From Clostridia bacterium (GTDB lineage: Bacteria; Bacillota; Clostridia; Lachnospirales; Lachnospiraceae), in NCBI GenBank assembly GCA_009929615.1, contig SAAB01000032.1:1-37306 (forward strand): DNA of 37,306 bases, given 5' to 3'. Below the pieces are notes generated by a model. It was not told the DNA's origin. It made no database searches and was given only the letters and a program-made list of their open reading frames with translations. This document shows, in pieces, positions 30,080-37,142 of this stretch. The position numbers and the translations under genes were made by a program. Each line of letters starts with the position of its first letter. The stretch's first letter is position 1.

Positions 30080-30108
30080 AGTATCACCCCGATGTGCTGG
30101 CTAACGAA
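30080..30108 (-). promoter_or_regulatory. TTCGTT-variant promoter of the 30050 gene
   Basis: Minus strand: TTCGTT at 30108-30103 in context AAATTTCGTTAGCCAG, 17-bp spacer, GATACT at 30085-30080, 29 bases before the ATG. Confidence 0.55.
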
Positions 30109-30199
30109 ATTTACGGATAGATGAATGTAATGAGGGGAATAGAACGTAATGGAATGTTTATACTGAACCCAAATTATGGGGAGCTTGATAATCAAATGT

Positions 30200-30225
30200 G
30201 GAAGTCTGTTGAGAAGCAGACTTCC
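30200..30225. terminator. Inverted repeat after the 30236-30637 gene
   Basis: GGAAGTCTG and CAGACTTCC form a 9-bp stem with an 8-base loop, just 11 bases beyond the stop at 30236. No T-run follows on either strand, so it is a weak or factor-dependent terminator. Confidence 0.45.
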
Positions 30226-30235
30226 AGACTTGGTA

Positions 30236-30637
30236 TTAACTGGTTTTCTGACTATTAAGCCAGCTGATTAGCTCATCTTGCGTGTCAAAAGACGCGACAA
30301 AGGTCTGCTCCTGATCAGGACGTTGTGCATCCCTTATCGCTCTGAATGGAGCTTCACCGCTATAGTAGAATATTGGCTCCGCACGGCGTTTGACCCATGC
30401 TGATTGCTCGCGCTCTGCGAGCTCGCAGGCTTCTTCGTAATTGTCCGCTACTCCCAGCACTGTCGAACGATCCCAAGCTCCTCCATTCAGGCATCGAACA
30501 GTGATTTTCCCGTCCGGGCAAGTAATGCCATATGGATGATCCCACCAGGCATCAAGCTGAGACTTTGAGCGCTTTTCATTAGGTGTATCGTCGAAGTTTT
30601 TAGGTAATACCGGATTAAGGGGTATGCAGTTTGGCAC
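30236..30637 (-). CDS. Hypothetical protein
   Basis: 133 residues, GTG start at 30637 with GGGAG seven bases upstream. Rich in Trp and acidic residues; WWDHPYGITCPDGKITVRCL near 31 and NGGAWDRSTVLG near 51 are the most distinctive parts. Resembles short phage proteins of unknown role. No signal or membrane segment. The 269 bases between this gene and the next one upstream hold no gene; plus-strand TTCGTC and TTCGTT sequences occur there without a clear -10. Confidence 0.55.
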   Translation of the reverse strand: MPNCIPLNPVLPKNFDDTPNEKRSKSQLDAWWDHPYGITCPDGKITVRCLNGGAWDRSTVLGVADNYEEACELAEREQSAWVKRRAEPIFYYSGEAPFRAIRDAQRPDQEQTFVASFDTQDELISWLNSQKTS

Positions 30638-30906
30638 TTGGATTCTCCCTGTAGCCTGAATCTACAAATAGGCAGTAAGCAATGTTCGTCAGGTTAACAT
30701 GTACCTCCTGTTAGGTAATTAAGTACTTCGTTCCATTTTCGATATTCGCGTTATCTGACTCATTTTCTCCGACTTCAGGAGATCTCCATGCTGCTACGTA
30801 AGCCATGTGAATCAGGCTTGTTTTTCGCCCCGCTTTGACCCCATTTCCATGATGTTCTCAAACCTCGCGCTGTTACAGTAGGACAACTGCTACTGACGAG
30901 GTGAAT

Positions 30907-31677
30907 ATGACCAGATACCTTGGATACTGCGCCCTTGCGCTCCTTACCGTCCTGCCGACCGCTTCGGTATATTCTGCTGTACAGAATGATACAATGGGCC
31001 TATACGCTCCCGATCCCAGCTACACACCTGACATCCAAAATTCAGCACCTGTAACGCCTTCTCCGGGGGATGACAGTCTGTACAGTGATGACGTACCCGA
31101 TTCATCTACCGCTCCAGAAAGCACCATTACCCCCCTGAATAGCTTTGATGTTATGTCTTTTTCTATAGGGCCGGTAAGCCTGCGGATGACAGCTTCTGAA
31201 GCGATCACTGCTATCACTGACAAACTTGGCCAGTCTGCTGGTGAAGAAATTCAAAAGCGCTACAGTAACAACTCATTGAATAGTATTTTCTGGGGAGATG
31301 CTCACCAGGAGACGGTGGTCTATTTTATCCCCGATACGGCAGTTGACCCCATTGAGCCGGTGGCTTACAAAATCCGCTTTTCATTCAGCAACCCTGATCT
31401 CTTACTGAAGTCGGCGATCGAGAAATATGGAGAGCCTTCAGTCTCTGATGCCCAGAGAGGTCGTTATATCTGGTGCAAGGCACTGGCGGAGAAAACGAAT
31501 AAGTGTGATGACAGTAAATCTGAGCTTACGCTGACAACGCGAGAAGTTGAAGACACTGGCATCCTGACTCTCAGCGACCCAACGGTCTCATTTGATGCCT
31601 CGCGGACTGCAACGGCCACCCCGGATAAAGACCAGGCTGCGACTGAAGATAACCAGGGGCCATTGCCACAGCTCTGA
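30907..31677 (+). CDS. Exported Ser/Thr/Pro-rich hypothetical protein
   Basis: 256 residues from ATG 30907, with GAGG five bases upstream. Signal peptide 1-24 (MTRYLGYCALALLTVLPTAS, VYSA). A long low-complexity linker (about 30-75, rich in Ser, Thr, Pro, Asp) precedes a folded domain (about 80-210) with FSIGPVSLRMTASEAITAIT, VVYFIPDTAVDP, and WCKALAEKTNKCDD, whose two Cys may pair. The VSLRMTASEAI..I pattern resembles repeats in bacterial exported proteins where a helix follows 'G.....M...EA'. Plus-strand single gene ending at a strong terminator. Function unknown. Confidence 0.65.
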   Translation: MTRYLGYCALALLTVLPTASVYSAVQNDTMGLYAPDPSYTPDIQNSAPVTPSPGDDSLYSDDVPDSSTAPESTITPLNSFDVMSFSIGPVSLRMTASEAITAITDKLGQSAGEEIQKRYSNNSLNSIFWGDAHQETVVYFIPDTAVDPIEPVAYKIRFSFSNPDLLLKSAIEKYGEPSVSDAQRGRYIWCKALAEKTNKCDDSKSELTLTTREVEDTGILTLSDPTVSFDASRTATATPDKDQAATEDNQGPLPQL

Positions 31678-31718
31678 AGTCGTCCGTCGCTGTCCAGCAT
31701 CCTTTTGCAGGATTACTA

Positions 31719-31748
31719 AACCGACTGAATTCGTCAGCCGGTTTTTTT
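31719..31748 (+). terminator. Terminator after the exported-protein gene
   Basis: AACCGACTGA, five-base loop, TCAGCCGGTT (one mismatch in ten pairs) followed by TTTTT. Lies 41 bases after the stop at 31677. Confidence 0.8.
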
Positions 31749-31762
31749 ATCTGAATTTTACA

Positions 31763-32254
31763 TTAGCGTCTGAAAGTACGCTTTCCAAACGGGCTTATCT
31801 CTTTGACGTGAAAACCCGCATTAGTCAGCATCCTGGCCATGACAACTGATGCAGGAAGACAGGATGCCTCCACTTTATGGCCGGGAGTAGCATCCAGAAT
31901 ACTTTGCAACATGGAGCGCCCAAATCCTTTTTGTCTTTGACTCCTGGTAACACCAAACATCCTGATTTCCAGATGTGAAGCAAGTCCATTTGCACCATTT
32001 TTGCCCGTCAGTAGGGCAAAACCTATCGCTGCGCCATTATGTTGAGCATCAAAGACAAACAAGAAATCGGCGCAATTCTCTCCCCGTTCCCGCCTGGCAA
32101 TGGCTTCTGAGATCTGACTTTCGAACTGAGACAGTCCGTCATCATCATCAAAGTTAAAATACCCATCCCGCATACCGTCGCGAATCACCGCTATGATAAA
32201 GGGAACATCCTGTTTGGTTCCAAAGCGCATTTCAGGGGCAGATAACACCGTCAT
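31763..32254 (-). CDS. GNAT-family N-acetyltransferase
   Basis: 163 residues from ATG 32254, a normal GNAT length; the frame continues to 32350 but that start has no ribosome site. Motif A, the acetyl-CoA pyrophosphate loop, is RMFGVTRSQRQKGFGRSML (about 100-118) with R-Q-K-G-F-G; the preceding strand LFVFDAQHNGAAIGFALL and the following VVMARMLTNAGFHV (motif B) complete the fold. The substrate is unknown. There is no small CopG/RHH antitoxin gene next to it, so a TacT-type toxin is not supported. Confidence 0.8.
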   Translation of the reverse strand: MTVLSAPEMRFGTKQDVPFIIAVIRDGMRDGYFNFDDDDGLSQFESQISEAIARRERGENCADFLFVFDAQHNGAAIGFALLTGKNGANGLASHLEIRMFGVTRSQRQKGFGRSMLQSILDATPGHKVEASCLPASVVMARMLTNAGFHVKEISPFGKRTFRR

Positions 32255-32424
32255 CAGTTTGTCTCTCGTAACCGTTATTATTCCATCAATTTGATTACAT
32301 GGAGGTAAAGAGGTCAATAGAAATGAACGGGGTATTTCGCTGATGACCATTTGATCGGTGTTAGTGGTTTCAGTAGCAGAGCCAGGAGGTATATAAGGCC
32401 AGCAAAAATGCCAGCCTTTTTCAT

Positions 32425-32676
32425 TTAAACCGGTTTTCTTATGATTCTCTTGATCGGCATTCCTGCCTTATCAAAATATCGGGTTGGCCATATTTCTTGA
32501 GGTTCTTCACCAATTGCATTAGCGATGATGATCTCGCCTCTAGGCCAGTCACGTGTCAGTGCATTTGCCAGAGTGCTGCTTGAAAGACCGTTAGCCCTAC
32601 TCAGTGAGGCAAGTGACAAACCTTTCTTATGTAGCGCAGCTATGATGTCTGCCTTATGCCAGTCCTGTTTTTCCAT
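32425..32676 (-). CDS. Ner/Nlp-family helix-turn-helix regulator
   Basis: 83 residues. WHKADIIAALHKKGLSLASL, SRANGLSSSTLANALTRDWP, then GEIIIANAIGEEPQEIWPTR is the complete Ner domain of phage Mu/D108 Ner and E. coli SfsB (Nlp), ending in the usual 'IWPSRY'-like sequence (IWPTRY). These small repressors bind operators in phage-type switches. ATG 32676 has AAAGG eight bases upstream; ATG 32682 is too close to it. Upstream lies a C4-like RNA locus whose targets (32723-32763) are 47-90 bases before the start, suggesting antisense control. Confidence 0.9.
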   Translation of the reverse strand: MEKQDWHKADIIAALHKKGLSLASLSRANGLSSSTLANALTRDWPRGEIIIANAIGEEPQEIWPTRYFDKAGMPIKRIIRKPV

Positions 32677-32722
32677 CTCCATTTCCTTTGGTGGTGAATC
32701 GGAACATGGTTTGCAGTACCAG

Positions 32723-32763
32723 CTAATGACGACTGGCGAGCCGTAAGGCTCCCACGCCCCGAC
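32723..32763 (-). promoter_or_regulatory. Leader sites complementary to the C4-like RNA
   Basis: On the minus strand GTCGGGGC (32763-32756) and GTCATTAG (32730-32723) are perfectly complementary to adjoining segments of the RNA region at 32836-32822. They lie in the leader of the Ner-like gene, the positions expected for a2/b2 targets in phage P1/P7 ant leaders. Confidence 0.5.
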
Positions 32764-32794
32764 CCACCATTGACAAAAAACAGGCGAGCGAGTG

Positions 32795-32860
32795 CGAACC
32801 GTTCAAGTACATGAACGGCGTGTCATTAGTCGGGGCTGCAAATCCCCACTCTTACGATTT
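32795..32860 (-). ncRNA. C4-like antisense RNA (phage P1/P7 immunity RNA type)
   Basis: Read on the minus strand: hairpin GGGG-ATTTGCAG-CCCC (32847-32832), then GCCCCGACTAATGAC (32836-32822), then hairpin CCGTTCA...TGAACGG (32818-32799). The middle segment is complementary to two separate sites downstream in the same strand, in front of the Ner-like gene. This arrangement, one short structured RNA with two adjoining antisense arms facing the leader that follows, is the hallmark of C4 RNA. The boundaries are approximate and no database comparison was possible. Confidence 0.5.
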
Positions 32861-32970
32861 AGTAAGGGCTACAACAGTTTACAGCATTTAAAGGGTGTAT
32901 CAGAAGTGTTAATGCCGTAAGTTTGCGAGTCGGTTTGAAATTCAGATAATAACTATGCTTAATGGCCTGT

Positions 32971-33549
32971 TCAGGAAAGCACTTCGATGCTGTTCATATA
33001 GCCAAAGCCGAATATCCGCTTTCTGCCGATCCCGAAAGCGTATGCCTGTTCAAGTGCGCCGACATCTTCAATCACGCATTCAGCATCGTACTGGCTCATC
33101 GGTACAATGATCTTGTGGGATGTACGGCCAACGCTCCCGGGCTTAATAATATGGAACTTGGTGCTTCGAACGATACGTAACCGTCCACAGATCACTCCGG
33201 CCCGTTCCAGGTGATAGTGGATATAATCCGGGAGTTCATGGGCAGGTGGACAAATCTCTCTTTTCCGGCCTCCAGCTTCCTCGCGTCGAATAGTGGCCAG
33301 CGAGCCGCAGATTCGAATTTTCTGGCCAGACACAAACATGATTTCCTTCATGACTTCGCCAGGGAGCCCGAGTGCAACAGCCGTTCTCAGAACAACCTGG
33401 GTGTCGGAGGCACTTTGTTTGCGAGAGTAGAAGGTGTATGGGAGTCGCGACCCAGAACGTTCCTGGACTACCTTATCCAGTTGCTGGTGGATCCCATACA
33501 CGTCACCTGGGGCGATTCTGAACCTGAGCGCACATTCAAAGTATTTCAC
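32971..33549 (-). CDS. cas6e: Orphan Cas6e-like CRISPR RNA endonuclease
   Basis: 192 residues, close to E. coli Cas6e (199). Cas6 enzymes cut CRISPR precursor RNA at the repeat hairpin. Two ferredoxin-like halves are visible: MKYFECALRFRIAPGDVYGI, then His21-Gln-Gln-Leu, which aligns with catalytic His20 (LHQGL) of E. coli Cas6e; QKIRICGSLATIRREEAGGR, the 'LYFRLRANP' position; and the glycine-rich loop FGIGRKRIFGFGY (172-184). GTG 33549 has AAGGA seven bases upstream and puts the first strand at the N-terminus as in Cas6e; ATG 33570 is the alternative but has no site. No array or other cas gene is in the window. It follows tus by 90 bases and has its own TTCGTC-class promoter. Confidence 0.85.
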   Translation of the reverse strand: MKYFECALRFRIAPGDVYGIHQQLDKVVQERSGSRLPYTFYSRKQSASDTQVVLRTAVALGLPGEVMKEIMFVSGQKIRICGSLATIRREEAGGRKREICPPAHELPDYIHYHLERAGVICGRLRIVRSTKFHIIKPGSVGRTSHKIIVPMSQYDAECVIEDVGALEQAYAFGIGRKRIFGFGYMNSIEVLS

Positions 33550-33593
33550 GCCACATTCCTTGCTGAACATAATGAATTTTCAATATTAGTTTC

Positions 33594-33622
33594 AGGGTAT
33601 GGCATGGACGGCGAGTGACGAA
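33594..33622 (-). promoter_or_regulatory. TTCGTC-class promoter of the Cas6e-like gene
   Basis: Minus strand: TTCGTC at 33622-33617 in context TAATTTCGTCACTCG, 17-bp spacer, TACCCT at 33599-33594, 44 bases before GTG 33549. Confidence 0.5.
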
Positions 33623-33663
33623 ATTATGAGGGGGGAATACGGCCAGTCCTTTGGCCGGTGTGG

Positions 33664-34554
33664 TCAGAGAATCATTTCGATACTTTCGCCGTGGAATATA
33701 CCGATCACATCTGTCTTGAGGCGGTTACTCCTCGGCTTTACTTCATTGGCCACGAACTCTGGCAATGGCCGAATTTTCACGTGCTCATCCTGAATGATAA
33801 TGAACGGCATAGATGAAGCGGCAGAAAGACGCAGTATCTGGTCGGGGTGTTCAGGATCAGCCATCGCGATGTTTGCAGCTGGATGCACTTTAACCGGACG
33901 GCGTAAGCGAAGCTTTTCTTCCGGTACACGCGCAATAGCCTTAATCAACGAGTTGAGTCTGACTGATTTATCTTCATCTTCCTCGATGTCCTTGCCCATC
34001 TTCTGGAGCAACTCGATTTTGTTAACCCTGCTAAAAAGCGTCTTTTGCCTCCAGCCGAAACTGACCAGATTGACGTTAGCATTATCAAACATACGCAGCT
34101 GCCGATAGAGATGCAGGGTCATGACACCAGGGCAGGCGCTATGCAGCGCGTTGAAGCGCATGTATTCCGGTCGGCGATCACCACCGTAGTTTTCGATGAT
34201 GTGGCGTTGAATGCTCTCTTTATGCTGGTTGATGGATGTCACCAAACGGGTAACCAGCTGAGAGAATTCCGCATCTGTATTGTCGTACCATAATACGCCG
34301 GTAGTGCGCCGAGCGGACTTCTGCGAATAGCCATCCCTGATATGCAGGTCAGCGTATGCCGCGCAGGCAGCATGGACAGCATCGTGTCCCTGTTTCAGCT
34401 CAGGCATGATGTGTTCGATGGCCATATCTTCTTCGCCATCAGCAACGGCTGGCAGGACGCAGACACTCGCCTTGAGCGGAAGCCGGGAACCCAGCACTCC
34501 ACGAAGTTGTGTGATCTCGCTCTCCAGCGTCTGGAAAGTTGTTGAGATATTCAT
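33664..34554 (-). CDS. tus: Tus-like replication terminus-binding protein
   Basis: 296 residues (E. coli Tus 309). Tus binds Ter sites and blocks replication forks from one side. The family pattern is clear: N-terminal helix STTFQTLESEITQLRGVLGS (compare NTTFRQMEQEL), TGVLWYDN near 86, CPGVMTLHLYRQLRMFDN near 141-158, FGWRQKTLFSRVNKIELLQK near 166, and RRPVKVHPAANIAM near 218, matching the Tus 'KRPVKVQPIARV' strand that enters the DNA groove. ATG 34554 has GGGGA five bases upstream. A plasmid copy could set the end point of plasmid replication. A palindrome and a TTCGTC-class promoter lie upstream. Confidence 0.92.
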   Translation of the reverse strand: MNISTTFQTLESEITQLRGVLGSRLPLKASVCVLPAVADGEEDMAIEHIMPELKQGHDAVHAACAAYADLHIRDGYSQKSARRTTGVLWYDNTDAEFSQLVTRLVTSINQHKESIQRHIIENYGGDRRPEYMRFNALHSACPGVMTLHLYRQLRMFDNANVNLVSFGWRQKTLFSRVNKIELLQKMGKDIEEDEDKSVRLNSLIKAIARVPEEKLRLRRPVKVHPAANIAMADPEHPDQILRLSAASSMPFIIIQDEHVKIRPLPEFVANEVKPRSNRLKTDVIGIFHGESIEMIL

Positions 34555-34583
34555 TTCTATCCCCGAAAAAGGGCTCTAAACTC

Positions 34584-34616
34584 CCTCCGCTGCACGGAGG
34601 ACTGTATGTACATACA
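34584..34616. promoter_or_regulatory. Hairpin and 14-bp palindrome in the tus leader
   Basis: CCTCCG-CTGCA-CGGAGG (34584-34600) is followed at once by the perfect palindrome TGTATGTACATACA (34603-34616). Both lie between the predicted tus promoter and its start codon. E. coli tus is repressed by Tus bound at TerB in its promoter; here the minus strand AGTATGT resembles the first half of Ter but lacks the TGTAACTA half. Confidence 0.5.
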
Positions 34617-34640
34617 TACTCATAACAAGCGAAACCGAGT

Positions 34641-34669
34641 ATATCAAGTTCGTTTTGTTTACAGACGAA
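34641..34669 (-). promoter_or_regulatory. TTCGTC-class promoter of tus
   Basis: Minus strand: TTCGTC at 34669-34664 in context AAATTCGTCTG, 17-bp spacer, TGATAT at 34646-34641 (or 18 bp to GATATA). A second TTCGTC lies at 34685-34680, 16 bases further upstream. Confidence 0.5.
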
Positions 34670-34703
34670 TTTTATCGATGACGAATGAAGTTTTCACTGC
34701 TGA

Positions 34704-35969
34704 TTAGCCAATCCTGACGCGAGGGATTTCATTAATGTTAGTGAGATAGGATGGTGACAATAACTCCCGCCGCATCGTCCAGTCTTTGTCGATGCCCTGG
34801 CCCGCAAACCATAATTTCCCCCGACCTGACCGGTTAATTCTATCCATCACGCCCATCAACGCTTCACCATTGGCAAAGAGTCGGTTCTCACCAAACAAAT
34901 CGAGCTGGCTGGTGGCGCTATCATAAAAGTCAGATAGCATCACTCCGGCTTTATGGTATCGGTATCCCTCCTGCCAGATATGCCGGAGCCCTGCGACCGC
35001 AGCCGCAATGATTTCCCGGGTATCGGCGGTGGGGTTTTCCAGCTTGACTGTCTGCTGGCCACTGTAAGGGGCCGTTTTCGAATAGTAACTTGTGCCAATA
35101 AAAACCGTTATGCAGCGACAGTATTGCTTCTCTTCGCGCAGCTTCTCGCCTGCACGTTCGGCATACTCACACACCGCCTGGTGCATTGCTTCGTAGTGCT
35201 CTATTTTCTGGCCGAATGAACGCGAGCTGATGATCTGCTGCTTAACCTTCCTCACCTCTTCCAGGGCTATGCAGGACTCGCCATTCAATTCGCGCTGCGT
35301 TCGCTCCAGTACGACTCCAAATGTGTTACGGATAAGCGATGTTGGCGCATTGGCCAGATCGAGAGCAGTCCTGATGCCCATGCTGTTCAGTCTGGTGGCA
35401 TATCTCCGGCCCACCCCCCAGACATCGCTTACGTCAATATATGGCAATAATTTACGTTGTCTTTCTGGACTGCTGAGATCAACCACTCCGCCTGTTTTAG
35501 TCCATGTTTTTGCAGCTTTATTTGCTAGTTTTGCCAAAGTTTTAGTTGTCGATATGCCCACCCCCACGGGTATATGGGTGCTCTTTAATACGGTTTTCTT
35601 TATTTCTCTTCCATAGTCATCAAAATTATAATTTTTCTGCATTCCTTCAAACGAAAGGAAAACTTCATCAATACTGTAGACCTCAGTATTACTGGAGAAT
35701 TTAAATAATGTCTCACACACCCTACGGGAGATCTCCGCGTACAAGGCATAGTTAGAACTGAAAACATGTACACCGTTAGCTTCAAAGAATGCTTTCTTCT
35801 GGAAGTACACGTCACCATTCTGGATACCTAATTTTTTAGCTTCCGCTGAACGTGCCACGACCATGCCATCATTGTTCGAAAGGCATACAATTGGCTTGTT
35901 CACCAGATCGGGCCGAAAGACTCTCTCGCAGGAGGCGTAAAATGAGTTGCAATCCACCAGGCAGAACAT
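34704..35969 (-). CDS. umuC: UmuC-type Y-family DNA polymerase (Pol V catalytic subunit)
   Basis: 421 residues (E. coli UmuC 422). Error-prone polymerase that copies damaged DNA with UmuD' dimers. [17 protein letters not shown] at the N-terminus holds the first catalytic Asp; [11 protein letters not shown] (about 98-108) holds the S-I-D-E pair; [16 protein letters not shown] near 184 is the helix-hairpin-helix. QLDLF at 355-359 is the beta-clamp-binding motif (QLNLF in E. coli). ATG 35969 overlaps the umuD stop (TGATG). Plasmid versions are called mucB, impB, samB or rumB; subgroup not assigned. Confidence 0.95.
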   Translation of the reverse strand: MFCLVDCNSFYASCERVFRPDLVNKPIVCLSNNDGMVVARSAEAKKLGIQNGDVYFQKKAFFEANGVHVFSSNYALYAEISRRVCETLFKFSSNTEVYSIDEVFLSFEGMQKNYNFDDYGREIKKTVLKSTHIPVGVGISTTKTLAKLANKAAKTWTKTGGVVDLSSPERQRKLLPYIDVSDVWGVGRRYATRLNSMGIRTALDLANAPTSLIRNTFGVVLERTQRELNGESCIALEEVRKVKQQIISSRSFGQKIEHYEAMHQAVCEYAERAGEKLREEKQYCRCITVFIGTSYYSKTAPYSGQQTVKLENPTADTREIIAAAVAGLRHIWQEGYRYHKAGVMLSDFYDSATSQLDLFGENRLFANGEALMGVMDRINRSGRGKLWFAGQGIDKDWTMRRELLSPSYLTNINEIPRVRIG

Positions 35970-36385
35970 CACAAGGCCTTGTACACGATGAAGGTCACCA
36001 CGCCAAAAATGGCCAGTTCTTCGCCTTCTTTCAGATAGATCGGTGACATCCGGCTATTCATTGGCAGTAGCGCGGGAGCCGGGCTTAGCTGCAACCGCTT
36101 AATGGTGAAATCACCATCAACGGTCGCAATCACAATATCCCCCTCTTTCGCCTCAAGTGAGCTATCCACGATGACCAGATCGCCTTCGTGAATACGTGCC
36201 TCTACCATCGATGAACCTGTTACTCGTAAGAAGTAGGTTGCAGATGGATGTTTGATGAGGTGAGTATTTAGATCAATAAATTCATCAACATAATCGGAAG
36301 CGACTGAAGGGAAACCTGCGCTGACAGGCTCAACGAACAACGGGAATTGGCCTGGTGATTGTTGTGTCACTGGGATAAGTTTCAT
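35969..36385 (-). CDS. umuD: UmuD-type SOS mutagenesis protein
   Basis: 138 residues. LexA-like self-cleaving protein whose shortened form joins UmuC to make Pol V. The cleavage site is Ala23-Gly24 (VSAGFPS), catalytic Ser59 in GSSM and Lys96 in TIKRL. ATG 36385 is used; a longer frame to 36418 would run into the LexA box. It is coupled to umuC by a TGATG overlap. Regulation by LexA is shown by the box 22 bases upstream. Plasmid names include mucA, impA, samA and rumA. Confidence 0.95.
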   Translation of the reverse strand: MKLIPVTQQSPGQFPLFVEPVSAGFPSVASDYVDEFIDLNTHLIKHPSATYFLRVTGSSMVEARIHEGDLVIVDSSLEAKEGDIVIATVDGDFTIKRLQLSPAPALLPMNSRMSPIYLKEGEELAIFGVVTFIVYKAL

Positions 36386-36406
36386 AATGCTCTGCTCTTC
36401 GTGGTG

Positions 36407-36422
36407 CTGTATATCCATACAG
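36407..36422 (-). promoter_or_regulatory. LexA (SOS) box of umuDC
   Basis: CTGT-ATATCCAT-ACAG matches the CTGT-N8-ACAG LexA operator exactly and extends to GCTGT...ACAGTA. It lies 22-37 bases before the umuD ATG, as in all plasmid umuDC operons. Confidence 0.93.
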
Positions 36423-36638
36423 TATTATAGACAGGAGCCAGGAATTTTCGCACCTCCTTTTCCGAAAGTTATTTTCCGCTATCACTCTTCAGGTTTTTCT
36501 TATCACTTGTCCAGAAGTGGGTAACTGCACATAACAAATTGCAACCATATGATTCCTCAGTTCATTTTCAGAATTTACTCGTGCTTACTTCGTATACAAT
36601 TCGGAATTTATCCGTACATTTTATAAGGAGTAATAACG

Positions 36639-37142
36639 ATGAAGCAGTTTACAAATGAAGCAACTCAACAAATGCTGGCCGACTTTGACAAATCCCCTTT
36701 CTCTGACGCTGATCTGGCCGCAATGGATGTGGATGCTCGACAAATTATTGAGCAGAACGCTGAAAGGGATCGCCAACACCCGGTAACAGCAATCTGGCGT
36801 GTTGCGGTCGAGGGAAGCCTGACTGCGCGAGGTGGTGTCGTAACCGCTGTTGATAGCGCCAGGGTTATGGATCTAGGCAACGGTCAAATGGTCAAAATCG
36901 CAGTGGAGGGTGATGCAGTCACTTATACCGATGGTTCATCTGCACGGATTGTTTCAAGCGCTGGCCAGAAAGCTACACACTTCGAGAAAGGGCTCGCGCT
37001 GGTGGGCAGCGTACTGGATAACGGGGATGAAATTGTCTCGACCCCGCAGGACAGATTAGTGCTGTTATCGCGCAAAGGTATGGCTGAAGCCCCCGACTTT
37101 CTGGCAATACCCGGAGGCGTGACTCATGGGGTATCGAACTAA
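36639..37142 (+). CDS. PAAR-like domain protein
   Basis: 167 residues, ATG 36639 with TAAGGAG eight bases upstream. Residues about 50-145 show the repeated beta pattern of PAAR proteins: VAVEGSLTARGGVVTAV, MDLGNGQMVKIAVEGDAVTY, DGSSARIVSSAG, LALVGSVLDNGDEIVST. PAAR proteins form the sharp tip of type VI secretion spikes or fold as adaptor domains; a helical 48-residue N-terminus is extra. It is divergent from umuDC. A second PAAR-like frame overlaps its 3' end, so the two are coupled. Its role on a plasmid is unclear. Confidence 0.65.
   Translation: MKQFTNEATQQMLADFDKSPFSDADLAAMDVDARQIIEQNAERDRQHPVTAIWRVAVEGSLTARGGVVTAVDSARVMDLGNGQMVKIAVEGDAVTYTDGSSARIVSSAGQKATHFEKGLALVGSVLDNGDEIVSTPQDRLVLLSRKGMAEAPDFLAIPGGVTHGVSN

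Noticed and set aside
30690-30760. Plus-strand TTCGTC/TTCGTT promoters for the exported-protein gene
   Set aside because: The elements are present but no convincing -10 lies at 16-17 bp, and the start codon is about 150-200 bases away.
31763-32676. GNAT plus small DNA-binding protein as a TacAT-type toxin-antitoxin
   Set aside because: The neighbour is a Ner-type helix-turn-helix protein separated by 170 bases, not a ribbon-helix-helix antitoxin overlapping the toxin gene.
32799-32847. Hairpins near cas6 as a CRISPR array
   Set aside because: No repeat unit recurs with regular spacers anywhere nearby; the two hairpins differ in sequence, and their arms fit the C4-type arrangement better.
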